A DNA stretch of 9,252 bases from Euryarchaeota archaeon UBA550 (GCA_002506705.1 DAYA01000028.1:1-9252); one strand, 5' to 3'; shown: positions 1 through 6,337, numbered from the stretch's first letter. A program made the numbers and translations. Notes: generated by a model not told the origin, from the sequence alone.

Positions 1-720
1 AGTATCCATCTCTAAATCCACAATGTAGTCTTCATCTTCAGCGTTCTGAATCTCAAACAAATCGATTGTGCTTGGAGAAGAATGAGCATCTAAAATCAGA
101 ATTAAAGTGCCAATTGCCATATACATTCTTCCATCTGCAGGATGAATTTCGTAATCTTGGATGTATAATTCGACCGGCTCAAGAGACGTGAATGGGTCTG
201 CTGGTGCCAACGCCTCCAAGACAAATTCAGTAATTTCACTACCAGAAGGCATGGTCACAGTTGCCCCTACGTCAGCATTTGGCCCTAGTCTGCCTTGGTG
301 AGGATTAGCTGAGTCAAATCCGAAGTTCTGGCCCATCCAACCATTTCCTCTCCAGTCAAACAGGACTTGACCGGTATCGGGAGATAATAGCAGAGGCTGT
401 TGTATGGTGACGCCTTCTGTTCCGTCGACCATAATTTCCATGGAAACATTTCCTAGAATGGCCCCTGGAGCGAACTCAAGAGTCCAGTCAGTGCTTGCCT
501 GTGTCCCGTTTACAGGATCTGCACCAGTTGCGTTTAGTAAGACCCATCCAGTGTCTTCATCACCACCCATTGGCCAAATTACACTGTTGGGGCCATCATG
601 AGCACTGACGGTTGGGGAAGACAGGATTGGACCCAAAGATGCCAAGATCATGATCAAGACAAGATTGACAGCTTTTGCGCTGGAATTAGCAGGGCCTACG
701 GCCCTGTGAGACTCGGTCAT
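1..720 (-). CDS. Secreted or surface protein of unknown function, partial (C-terminus off the left edge)
   Basis: The minus strand is open for 240 codons from an ATG at 718-720 to the window edge, so the protein is incomplete. The N-terminus has a short polar stretch with Lys16, a hydrophobic core at residues 17-33 (VNLVLIMILASLGPIL) and an Ala-type cleavage site (VSA40-H41). This is a convincing Sec signal peptide. The mature part is acidic, rich in Gly, Asp, Thr and aromatic residues, with few Lys or Arg and no cysteine. It carries N-glycosylation sequons at N63, N71 and N91. The composition suggests an exported, beta-rich extracellular protein. No family is recognised and no catalytic motif is visible. 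The reading frame is not shared by the shorter plus-strand frames in this region, which are shadows. A TATA-like box lies about 26 nt upstream of the ATG, which supports this start and a leaderless transcript. The gene is divergent from maeB. Confidence 0.85.
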   Translation of the reverse strand, partial: MTESHRAVGPANSSAKAVNLVLIMILASLGPILSSPTVSAHDGPNSVIWPMGGDEDTGWVLLNATGADPVNGTQASTDWTLEFAPGAILGNVSMEIMVDGTEGVTIQQPLLLSPDTGQVLFDWRGNGWMGQNFGFDSANPHQGRLGPNADVGATVTMPSGSEITEFVLEALAPADPFTSLEPVELYIQDYEIHPADGRMYMAIGTLILILDAHSSPSTIDLFEIQNAEDEDYIVDLEMDT

Positions 721-743
721 GGGTTACTATCCGAATTCAATGG

Positions 744-749
744 TATATC
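744..749 (-). promoter_or_regulatory. Putative archaeal TATA box for the secreted-protein gene
   Basis: On the minus strand the sequence reads TTGATATACC, with the AT core at 744-749. Its centre is about 26 nt upstream of the ATG at 720, the distance expected between an archaeal TATA box and the transcription start. This implies that transcription starts at or next to the start codon. The match to a full TATA consensus is only partial. Confidence 0.45.
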
Positions 750-765
750 AAGCGAATGCTCTGAT

Positions 766-778
766 GTTTTTCAAAAAC
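766..778. repeat. 13-bp near-perfect palindrome in the divergent intergenic region
   Basis: GTTTTT-C-AAAAAC is a perfect inverted repeat of two 6-bp arms around one base. It lies 17-34 bp beyond the minus-strand TATA-like box, between the divergent secreted-protein and malic-enzyme genes. A dimeric regulator site is possible, but an AT-rich palindrome of this length can arise by chance. A second small hairpin (CGGCT / AGCCG, 781-796) follows immediately. No other copy of either was seen in the window. Confidence 0.3.
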
Positions 779-874
779 GTCGGCTGTAACAAGCCGCGTC
801 AACGGAATTATGTCATCAATAAGCCTTCAAGCGACATTCTCTCACACAAAGGTCAAACCCTTTCTCGTATCGAA

Positions 875-886
875 GGAGGATTGGAG
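875..886 (+). promoter_or_regulatory. Shine-Dalgarno-like purine stretch upstream of maeB
   Basis: GGAGG at 875-879 and GGAG at 883-886 complement the 3' end of 16S rRNA. GGAG is 8 nt from the TTG at 895, normal spacing for that codon. Both are far from the ATG at 922. This favours the TTG start if translation uses a leader, while protein alignment slightly favours the ATG. No convincing TATA box was found for maeB, so its transcription start is unknown. Confidence 0.45.
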
Positions 887-894
887 AGATAACA

Positions 895-3195
895 TTGGAT
901 GAAAATTGGCGTGAACGCACAATGAAAAAAGAAGCTCTTGACTACCATGAGGCGTCTCCGAGAGGTAAGATCAAAGTTGTTCCAACCAAGCCACATTCCA
1001 CTTCTCATGAATTATCACTAGCATATTCCCCTGGTGTTGCATATCCCTGTCTTGAAATCGCCGAAAATCCAGATGATGCATACCGTTACACGTCCAAGGG
1101 TAACCTAGTTGCAGTTATCTCAAATGGTACTGCGGTATTGGGTCTTGGTAACATAGGCGCTATTGCATCAAAACCCGTAATGGAAGGCAAGGGTTTGCTG
1201 TTGAAAACATTCGCTGATATCGATGTTTTCGACATACAGGTAGACACAGAAGACACGGAAGAATTCATCAAAACAGTTTGCAATATTGCACCTACATTTG
1301 GCGGCATTAATCTGGAGGATATCAAAGCACCAGAGTGCTTCGAAATTGAGAGGAGAATTGCGGAAGCTACCGACATACCTGTGATGCATGATGACCAACA
1401 TGGAACGGCAATTATCTCCGGCGCTGCATTACTCAACGCAGCAGAACTACAGGGCAAGGATTTGGCGAGTATCAAAGTCGTTGTCGCAGGAGCGGGTGCA
1501 TCTGCGATTGCATGTGCAAATCATTACGTCGCATTGGGTGTAAACAGAAGCAACATCACAATGTGTGATTCTAATGGAATCATGACCAAGAAAAGGTTAG
1601 AATCCGGCGAATTAAATGAATTCAAAGCAACGTTTGCTGTTGACCGTCCTGAAGGAGATTTGGCTGATGCGTTAGTGGATGCAGATGTTCTACTTGGCCT
1701 TTCTAGAGGCGGATTAGTGACAGGACAAATGGTTGCAAAAATGGCTTCAAAACCAATCATTTTCGCGCTAGCAAATCCAACACCGGAGATTATGCCACAC
1801 GAGGTCACAGCGGTCCGTAGTGATGCAATAATCGCAACAGGGCGCTCAGATTATCCAAATCAAGTGAACAATGTTCTAGGTTTTCCATACATATTCCGTG
1901 GGGCGCTAGATGTCCGTGCTAGAGACATCACTCAGGGAATGAAAATGGCTGCAACAAAGGCATTGGCCAACCTGGCAAAAGAGCCAGTTCCAGATTATAT
2001 CGCACACGCATACTCTGGGGAAGAGATGCAATATGGGCCTGAGTACATTATTCCAAAACCATTCGACCGTAGAGTTCTGATTTGGGAAGCCGCTGATGTA
2101 GCAGAAGCGGCAGTTATGGAAGGAGTAGCGGCAATTAAGCCGGAAGATTTCAACAAACAAGCCTACAAGGAATCCTTGGAAGCAAGGCTCGGAATGTCTT
2201 ACTCAGTTATGAGAGGTGTATTCAATCAGGTCAAGGGCAAGAAGAAGAAAATTGTCTTCCCTGAGGGTGACCATGAGAAGGTCATTAGGGCCGCAGCACA
2301 GTGTATTGAACAAGACATTTGCCAACCAATTCTGCTGGGTAATGTAGAGAGTATCAAGGAGAAAATGGCTGATTTGAATATCGAATTTGAATGTGAAATC
2401 ACAAACCCGCGGTACGATGATCGCAGAATTGGAGATTACGACTTAAAACTGCTAGAAAATCGCAGCAGAAAAGGAATGACAATGGTTGACGCTCAGAGGC
2501 TGCTCAAAAGCAGACCGTACTTTGCAGCACAAATGGTTGAATCCGGTGATGCAGACGGTTTCCTTGGTGGAATAAGCAGAAATTATGCCGATGTATTACG
2601 CCCATGTTTGGAAGTTATCGGTAGCGATGCGGACAGTCATTGTGCAATTGGCTGTTACATGATGGTAGTCAAGGGCAGGTTGATTTTCCTTGGAGACGCA
2701 ACAGTGAACGTCTACCCTGACAGCAAGACACTTGCGGATATTGCAGTACAAACCGCGAAGGTTGCGAGAAGATTCGGACTTGACCCAAAGGTTGCAATGC
2801 TATCTTTTTCTAATTTCGGAAGCAGTCGAGCTCAGCGCTCAGAGAGGATTGAAGAAGCTATTGAGATGGCACTGCAGATGGATCCAACCTTGAATATTGA
2901 CGGTCCTATGCAAGCAGACACAGCACTTGACATCGATGTTCAATCAGAATATCCATTCATGTCATTTGATGGTCCTGCGAACGTGCTTATTTGTCCAAAC
3001 TTAGCCTCTGCAAATATCGCTTACAAACTACTCGAGAAGTTAGGAGATGCAGAAATGACGGGACCAATTCTTGACGGTCTGGATAAGCCTGTACAGCTCC
3101 TGGCAAGAGCGGATGGAGTTAGACACATTGTGAACATGGCAGCGATTTGTGCGCTTGATGCAATAAGACAGGAATCATACTGGTCTAGTCTTTGA
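895..3195 (+). CDS. maeB: NADP-type malic enzyme fused to a phosphotransacetylase-like domain (MaeB type)
   Basis: This enzyme oxidatively decarboxylates malate to pyruvate with NAD(P)+ and a divalent metal in the cytosol. At 766 residues it matches the usual MaeB length of about 760. The malic-enzyme half has the catalytic Tyr in AYSPGVA (Y44), the catalytic Lys in EGKG (K99), metal-binding acids at E141-D142 and HDDQHGTA (165-172), a GAGASA Rossmann loop (199-204) and the family block GRSDYPNQVNN. From about residue 449 to the end it resembles phosphate acetyltransferase (IVFPEGD at 453, SNFGSSRA, a final ARADGVRHIVN). The Ser-Arg catalytic motif of true Pta is replaced in that last block, so the domain is probably regulatory, as known for bacterial MaeB, where acetyl-CoA inhibits. 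The start is uncertain. TTG at 895 has GGAG at 883-886 and a stronger GGAGG at 875-879. The in-frame ATG at 922 (MKKEALDYHE) agrees better with the E. coli N-terminus. The 3' end overlaps the opposite-strand gene by 11 bp. Confidence 0.96.
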   Translation: MDENWRERTMKKEALDYHEASPRGKIKVVPTKPHSTSHELSLAYSPGVAYPCLEIAENPDDAYRYTSKGNLVAVISNGTAVLGLGNIGAIASKPVMEGKGLLLKTFADIDVFDIQVDTEDTEEFIKTVCNIAPTFGGINLEDIKAPECFEIERRIAEATDIPVMHDDQHGTAIISGAALLNAAELQGKDLASIKVVVAGAGASAIACANHYVALGVNRSNITMCDSNGIMTKKRLESGELNEFKATFAVDRPEGDLADALVDADVLLGLSRGGLVTGQMVAKMASKPIIFALANPTPEIMPHEVTAVRSDAIIATGRSDYPNQVNNVLGFPYIFRGALDVRARDITQGMKMAATKALANLAKEPVPDYIAHAYSGEEMQYGPEYIIPKPFDRRVLIWEAADVAEAAVMEGVAAIKPEDFNKQAYKESLEARLGMSYSVMRGVFNQVKGKKKKIVFPEGDHEKVIRAAAQCIEQDICQPILLGNVESIKEKMADLNIEFECEITNPRYDDRRIGDYDLKLLENRSRKGMTMVDAQRLLKSRPYFAAQMVESGDADGFLGGISRNYADVLRPCLEVIGSDADSHCAIGCYMMVVKGRLIFLGDATVNVYPDSKTLADIAVQTAKVARRFGLDPKVAMLSFSNFGSSRAQRSERIEEAIEMALQMDPTLNIDGPMQADTALDIDVQSEYPFMSFDGPANVLICPNLASANIAYKLLEKLGDAEMTGPILDGLDKPVQLLARADGVRHIVNMAAICALDAIRQESYWSSL

Positions 3196-4006
3196 TTTGG
3201 ATGACATTTCCTTCATCATCCAATCCCCATGTCGGTCTTTTAGGCCTCCAAAATGCTCCGGTTACAAACCCGGCACAGAGGCCTCCGAACAGTAAGTTAG
3301 CCCAACCATCAACTGCATATGAGGAGAAACCTCTCAAAATTGGGATGGTGAAACTGGGAATGATACCAAGAATTGTAGTCCAGAATAATTCACTTCTGAT
3401 GTTTGATGACAAGTTTGCATTATCGGGCACTCTAGGTACATCACCTTCTCTATTTGGAGAAACGACTAATCTGAAGCCTACTTTTGGTAGTGGCCTGTCT
3501 CCAGGCGTCGCAACTTGTGCATAGATTCCCTCCTTGGTAGGATGTGCAGACTGTGAGACTCTGTGTCCAGCCATTGGCCCGATCATCTCTCCTAACCTTG
3601 GTCTGCCATCGAGGCTTGCACCTCTGTGGTTACCAGTCGCTTCATCCGCCAATAATTCGGTCCACCCACATGGAAGGGAAATCACTCCTTCAGATGCCTT
3701 CCATTCGGATTGAGTAGGTCTTCTGACCTCTTCATCGAAATGCTGTGAAACTATGTCAGAGATCTTCTTGACATCTTCGTTTGTTATCATGTCTTTGAGT
3801 TCTTCAGAATCGTTTTCTTCGCCTAGAATTTTCGAATATTGAGATTCGGTTATTGGCGATTCCATAATCATGAATGACGGCAAATTTACTCGGTGCCTTG
3901 GTCTTTCACTGGCGTATACCCAGGCACCTTTGTTGGTACCGAGATAGATATCAGTTGCTTTGATTTTCACAAAGCGAAGGCCAAACGGCCCTTCGATAAT
4001 TTCCAT
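3185..4006 (-). CDS. Degenerate formylglycine-generating-enzyme (FGE/SUMF1)-like domain protein with C-terminal membrane hairpin
   Basis: The 273-residue protein shows the signposts of the FGE-sulfatase fold in order: an opening IxxGPFG..FV.I.A..IYLGT (residues 4-24), ERPRHRVNLPSFMI (34-47) followed by PITESQYSKIL (51-61), RRPTQSEW (95-102) and a closing KVGFRLVV (175-182). In family members these correspond to the PxHxVxLxxFxI..xxVTxxxY, RLPTExEW and GFR motifs. It lacks the two active-site cysteines of true FGE before GFR; only C113 and C244 exist, the latter in a membrane segment. It is also short for the family. Residues about 207-224 and 232-253 form two hydrophobic helices, so the C-terminus is probably membrane anchored. 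No signal peptide is seen. The ATG is 2 nt after the upstream stop, and AAGGTG inside the upstream gene's end (4012-4017) is 5 nt away, so the genes are translationally adjacent. Sulfatase activation is unlikely; a ligand-binding or structural role is inferred. Confidence 0.75.
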   Translation of the reverse strand: MEIIEGPFGLRFVKIKATDIYLGTNKGAWVYASERPRHRVNLPSFMIMESPITESQYSKILGEENDSEELKDMITNEDVKKISDIVSQHFDEEVRRPTQSEWKASEGVISLPCGWTELLADEATGNHRGASLDGRPRLGEMIGPMAGHRVSQSAHPTKEGIYAQVATPGDRPLPKVGFRLVVSPNREGDVPRVPDNANLSSNIRSELFWTTILGIIPSFTIPILRGFSSYAVDGWANLLFGGLCAGFVTGAFWRPKRPTWGLDDEGNVIQIKD

Positions 4007-4008
4007 GC

Positions 4009-4704
4009 TTACACCTTCAGAGTTGCTTCAACTGCTTTGTACCAGTTCATACCAGCTTCATGGTCTGAAATTTGGGAGAATTGTGGATACGGTGAGATAG
4101 AGCGGACGTAACCGAATGCTGCTAGATCGACTAGGTTCGGTGAATCTCCTCCAAAGAACGTTTTCCCACCGAATTCGTTTGTGAATTCACTTAGCAAATC
4201 ATGCCACAATTTCTTCGGAGTTCTTCCATCTTTCTTGACACGCTTTCTTGCAATGATTCCCCACATAATCGGGAAACCTGCCCATGCGTACAATCGCTTA
4301 GATATGAAACCAAACTTCTCTAATTTTGAAACACGTGTTGTGGTTTTTAGTGCTGAACCAAGGCTTCCATACAGAATCGGAATAGTTGCTCTTGACATAT
4401 GTAGGTCGACCCATTCCATCCACTCGTCTCTTCTCGATTCATCATCTGTAGCCCACAATTTACCATCGTTGTGGGTGGCATCGATTTGCTTCATTATCGG
4501 TGTTGAATCAACATGAACTCCGGTGTTGGAATCAACCCATACGGGGACCTTTGTCCACTCAGGAGCACTAGGTAGGGTCTTCTTCTGCTTCATTGGATTG
4601 ACTTGCACTCTTTCATGCGGTATGTCAAGGTGTTCCAGCAGACCTCGTACCTTCCAACAGAAGGGACAAGTGTACAGCATGTGCAACTGCCCAACGTTCG
4701 TCAT
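4009..4704 (-). CDS. mPGES-2-like thioredoxin-fold/GST-C protein (glutaredoxin-type CPFC site)
   Basis: This 231-residue protein is soluble apart from one mildly hydrophobic stretch. Residues 7-75 form a glutaredoxin/GST-N thioredoxin fold with C13-P-F-C16, the cis-proline motif TKVPVWV (51-57) and an acidic-Ser ligand motif near D66-S67. The C-terminal all-helical part includes RRDEWMEWVDLHM, then SKRLYAWAGFP, then FFGGDSPNLVDLAAFGYVR (183-201) near the end. This order closely follows membrane-associated prostaglandin E synthase 2 (PTGES2) and its bacterial relatives, including the FxGG..PNLxDLAxxG block. In microbes prostaglandin synthesis is not expected, and a thiol-disulfide or heme/glutathione-related role is inferred. 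Both active-site cysteines are kept, so redox function is plausible. It sits between a small Trp-rich gene (24 nt upstream) and the FGE-like gene (2 nt downstream), probably as one operon. No strong Shine-Dalgarno is close to its ATG. Confidence 0.85.
   Translation of the reverse strand: MTNVGQLHMLYTCPFCWKVRGLLEHLDIPHERVQVNPMKQKKTLPSAPEWTKVPVWVDSNTGVHVDSTPIMKQIDATHNDGKLWATDDESRRDEWMEWVDLHMSRATIPILYGSLGSALKTTTRVSKLEKFGFISKRLYAWAGFPIMWGIIARKRVKKDGRTPKKLWHDLLSEFTNEFGGKTFFGGDSPNLVDLAAFGYVRSISPYPQFSQISDHEAGMNWYKAVEATLKV
4012..4017 (-). promoter_or_regulatory. Shine-Dalgarno for the FGE-like gene inside the preceding reading frame
   Basis: On the minus strand AAGGTG ends 5 nt before the ATG at 4006 and overlaps the last codons of the mPGES-2-like gene. 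It supports the ATG at 4004-4006 as the start and translational coupling of the two genes. Confidence 0.55.
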
Positions 4705-4728
4705 GATTCTTGCTGGGATGCCACCCCT

Positions 4729-5067
4729 TCATGATTCATCCGACTCTCTGACTCCCTCAGGTCTCCAGCCAGGTTTCCAGAAATTAAGGTCGTCTAACCA
4801 CCTCGAAAATTCGTCATCTGTACAGTTCAGTAGCCTGTATGCGCGCATGTTTAGACCTTCGAGGAGTGAGTCTTCCATAACACCTTCACGGTTTGCATCA
4901 CTCCATTCTCCAGCCATTTGCCGGATTTGCCTTCTCGCTTCCTCTGGGGCATCAAAATTTCTCTCACAGATTTCCTGCAAATCGGACAACCATGACCTAG
5001 TGTCTCTCCTAATCACGTCGGGGATAGGCCGAGGTCGCTCTTTTTTCTTGAACGGCCACCAACTCAT
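4729..5067 (-). CDS. Small tryptophan-rich hypothetical protein, first gene of the 3185-5067 cluster
   Basis: The 112-residue protein is not recognised. It begins MSWWPFKKKERPRP, an amphipathic/basic N-terminus with two Trp that could touch the membrane face. A predicted helical, charged core follows (residues 17-60, with RDTRSWLSDLQEI and PEEARRQIRQMAGEW). It ends with a Trp/Asp-rich segment (W90, W97, W101) and an acidic tail. Seven Trp in 112 residues is high. There are two cysteines (C34, C82) that do not form a CxxC. No transmembrane helix or signal peptide is visible. It is followed after 24 nt by the mPGES-2-like gene on the same strand and is divergent from rlmH across a 56-bp gap. 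A long antisense frame covers the same bases, but it is less credible because it would overlap two genes and the divergent promoter region. Function is unknown; co-transcription with the next two genes is inferred. Confidence 0.7.
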   Translation of the reverse strand: MSWWPFKKKERPRPIPDVIRRDTRSWLSDLQEICERNFDAPEEARRQIRQMAGEWSDANREGVMEDSLLEGLNMRAYRLLNCTDDEFSRWLDDLNFWKPGWRPEGVRESDES

Positions 5068-5123
5068 GCCTGCCCCTTGAGTTCAATGTCAATAGTCTTG
5101 GGGTCGACCTGCGTCCGAGAAGC

Positions 5124-5537
5124 ATGGGCCGAGTGATTGTTCATCTGCACGGAAGTCCCAGTAACGTCAAAATGCGTAATCTGATTGATGATTACTCAAG
5201 TAGAATTAGATCAAAAGTAAAAATCGAAATTCATAATTCCAAACTTTCAGGTGAAGAATATCTTGCAAAGTTACCCGCCTCTGTAATCGTTTTAGATGAA
5301 GGCGGAGAAGAAATGACGTCCATTGGATTCTCAAAGAAATTTGAAAATTGGATAATCTCTACCGAGGATGTACATCTCGCAATCGGTCCGGCAGAAGGCT
5401 TCTCTAAGGGGCATGGAAAACAATCAATATCGCTCTCCAAGATGACTTTCCCACATGAACTTGCTACGGTTTTATTGATTGAGCAATTATACAGAGCGCA
5501 CGAAATCTCACGAGGCAGTTCTTATCACAAATCATGA
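5124..5537 (+). CDS. rlmH: RlmH-type SPOUT methyltransferase (23S rRNA pseudouridine-1915 N3-methyltransferase family)
   Basis: RlmH uses S-adenosylmethionine to methylate N3 of a pseudouridine in helix 69 of 23S rRNA on assembled ribosomes. The sequence follows the family in its second half: VIVLDEGGEEMTS (54-66), the knot loop LAIGPAEGF (85-93), the helix SLSKMTFPHELATVLLIEQLYRA (103-125) and the C-terminal Tyr-His of SSYHKS (134-135). At 137 residues it is about 20 shorter than E. coli RlmH (155), mainly in the N-terminal half. The usual IGGxEG of the cofactor loop reads IGPAEG, with Pro in place of the second Gly. The fold assignment is firm, but activity on the archaeal rRNA is inferred. 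The gene is divergent from the Trp-rich small gene and is followed 36 nt later by a membrane protein gene on the same strand. Confidence 0.9.
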   Translation: MGRVIVHLHGSPSNVKMRNLIDDYSSRIRSKVKIEIHNSKLSGEEYLAKLPASVIVLDEGGEEMTSIGFSKKFENWIISTEDVHLAIGPAEGFSKGHGKQSISLSKMTFPHELATVLLIEQLYRAHEISRGSSYHKS

Positions 5538-5573
5538 CAAAAGGTCAAGAGTAGTAGGCCACACCCGTAGAAC

Positions 5574-6293
5574 ATGGAGAATTGGTGGTTTCTTCTATTG
5601 GAGTTCGCAGTTGCGATTACTCTGATTCTAATGAGCGGCCGCCAACCGTTTCCAGGTCCTTCCAAGCGATATGGCGTGACTCTCCTGATAATCGCCTTGT
5701 TGCTGCTGATTGGAGAGACCGGTCCTCGTCCTACAGGCGTACAAGTTCATCTGTTTGTGATGTTAATTTACGGTTCATTGGGTCTAGTGAGGGGAGTACA
5801 CAATATGCTGATCTCCAGAGATGAGGTAATTGTTGCACCATTCGCAGGTGTACTTTTTTCGGTCTCAGCTACCGCAATGATGGCAGATCAGTGGGAATCT
5901 CTTTCAGCATTCGAAGAATATGCAGCTTTTGCAACAATTGTTGTCATCGGAGGTTGTCAAACATGGTTAGTATTCCGAGGGCTGTTAATTGGACGTCTAC
6001 CACTCGCTTGGTCCAAGGCAGGCCTTGTAGCTCTTGAAAGAGGACAAATTTCGGGTCCTCACGGTGCAGTAGAATGTTTCGAAAAGTCATGGGATTTGGA
6101 AGAAGAGCATCTCAATCCAATGGCTTGGTTAGCGCTACACCGGATTCATTCATTCATGGAGAATAAAGAAGAATCAGAACACTGGGCAAAGAGACTTGCT
6201 GAATCCGGCGGTGAGGATGCCGTTGCAAAAGAATGGATTGAGGCAATTGAAAATGCGCTATCAAAACTCTCTCCGGACTTGGAAGAAGAGTGA
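5574..6293 (+). CDS. Multi-span membrane protein with C-terminal TPR-like cytosolic segment, unknown function
   Basis: The 239-residue protein has about five hydrophobic segments (residues 4-20, 34-48, 57-75, 86-103 and 116-140). A soluble helical tail of roughly 95 residues follows. In the tail, residues about 145-210 look like tetratricopeptide repeats: A-x-x-x-L-E-x-G (149-157), AVECFEKSWDLEEEHLNPMAWLAL (165-188) and a final helix with W204-A-K-R. That pattern matches the A..CFEKAL.LdPxNxxAW spacing of TPRs. No enzyme motif is visible and no family is recognised. The gene starts with an ATG 36 nt after rlmH and has no clear TATA box of its own, so it may be read through from the rlmH promoter. 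A run of six T follows its stop. A scaffold or assembly role at the membrane is only an inference from the architecture. Confidence 0.82.
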   Translation: MENWWFLLLEFAVAITLILMSGRQPFPGPSKRYGVTLLIIALLLLIGETGPRPTGVQVHLFVMLIYGSLGLVRGVHNMLISRDEVIVAPFAGVLFSVSATAMMADQWESLSAFEEYAAFATIVVIGGCQTWLVFRGLLIGRLPLAWSKAGLVALERGQISGPHGAVECFEKSWDLEEEHLNPMAWLALHRIHSFMENKEESEHWAKRLAESGGEDAVAKEWIEAIENALSKLSPDLEEE

Positions 6294-6295
6294 TA

Positions 6296-6301
6296 TTTTT
6301 T
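6296..6301 (+). terminator. T6 run, possible archaeal terminator
   Basis: TTTTTT starts 2 nt after the TGA of the membrane/TPR gene and lies 37 nt before a TATA-like box that would start the next transcript. Archaeal RNA polymerase can stop at U-tracts without a hairpin. The run is short, so termination may be partial. Confidence 0.4.
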
Positions 6302-6337
6302 GCAAATAAAGACTCTCTGAATCAAAACGGGGTTTCA

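Noticed and set aside
404..789. Plus-strand frames at 404-601 and 598-789.
   Set aside because: They are opposite the secreted-protein gene, which has a signal peptide and promoter; their translations show no domain.
848..863. Possible hairpin AAAGG-loop-CCTTT before maeB, and the shared AAAGGTCAA string at 848-856 and 5540-5548.
   Set aside because: A 5-bp AT-rich stem and one 9-base match between two intergenic sites are within chance expectation, and no regulator is suggested.
1086..2160. Several open frames on the minus strand inside maeB (for example 1086-1475, 1524-1808 and 1906-2160).
   Set aside because: They lie opposite a long, well-conserved enzyme, have no recognisable domains or promoters, and are antisense shadows.
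4523..5080. A 185-codon plus-strand frame covering two minus-strand genes.
   Set aside because: Its product is low-complexity (Ser-rich), and it spans the start of the mPGES-2-like gene and the whole Trp-rich gene. The mPGES-2-like frame is certainly real.
5068..5123. GGTCGACC palindrome (5102-5109) and CAATAG (5090-5095) in the 56-bp divergent gap as shared promoter or operator.
   Set aside because: The gap must contain promoters for both genes, but neither string matches a TATA consensus well enough to call.
5521..5537. The rlmH 3' end (TATCACAAATCATGA) resembles the staphylococcal SCC attachment site, which lies at the end of the orthologous gene.
   Set aside because: The likeness follows from the conserved C-terminal Tyr-His-Lys codons. 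There is no second copy, recombinase gene or inserted element next to it.
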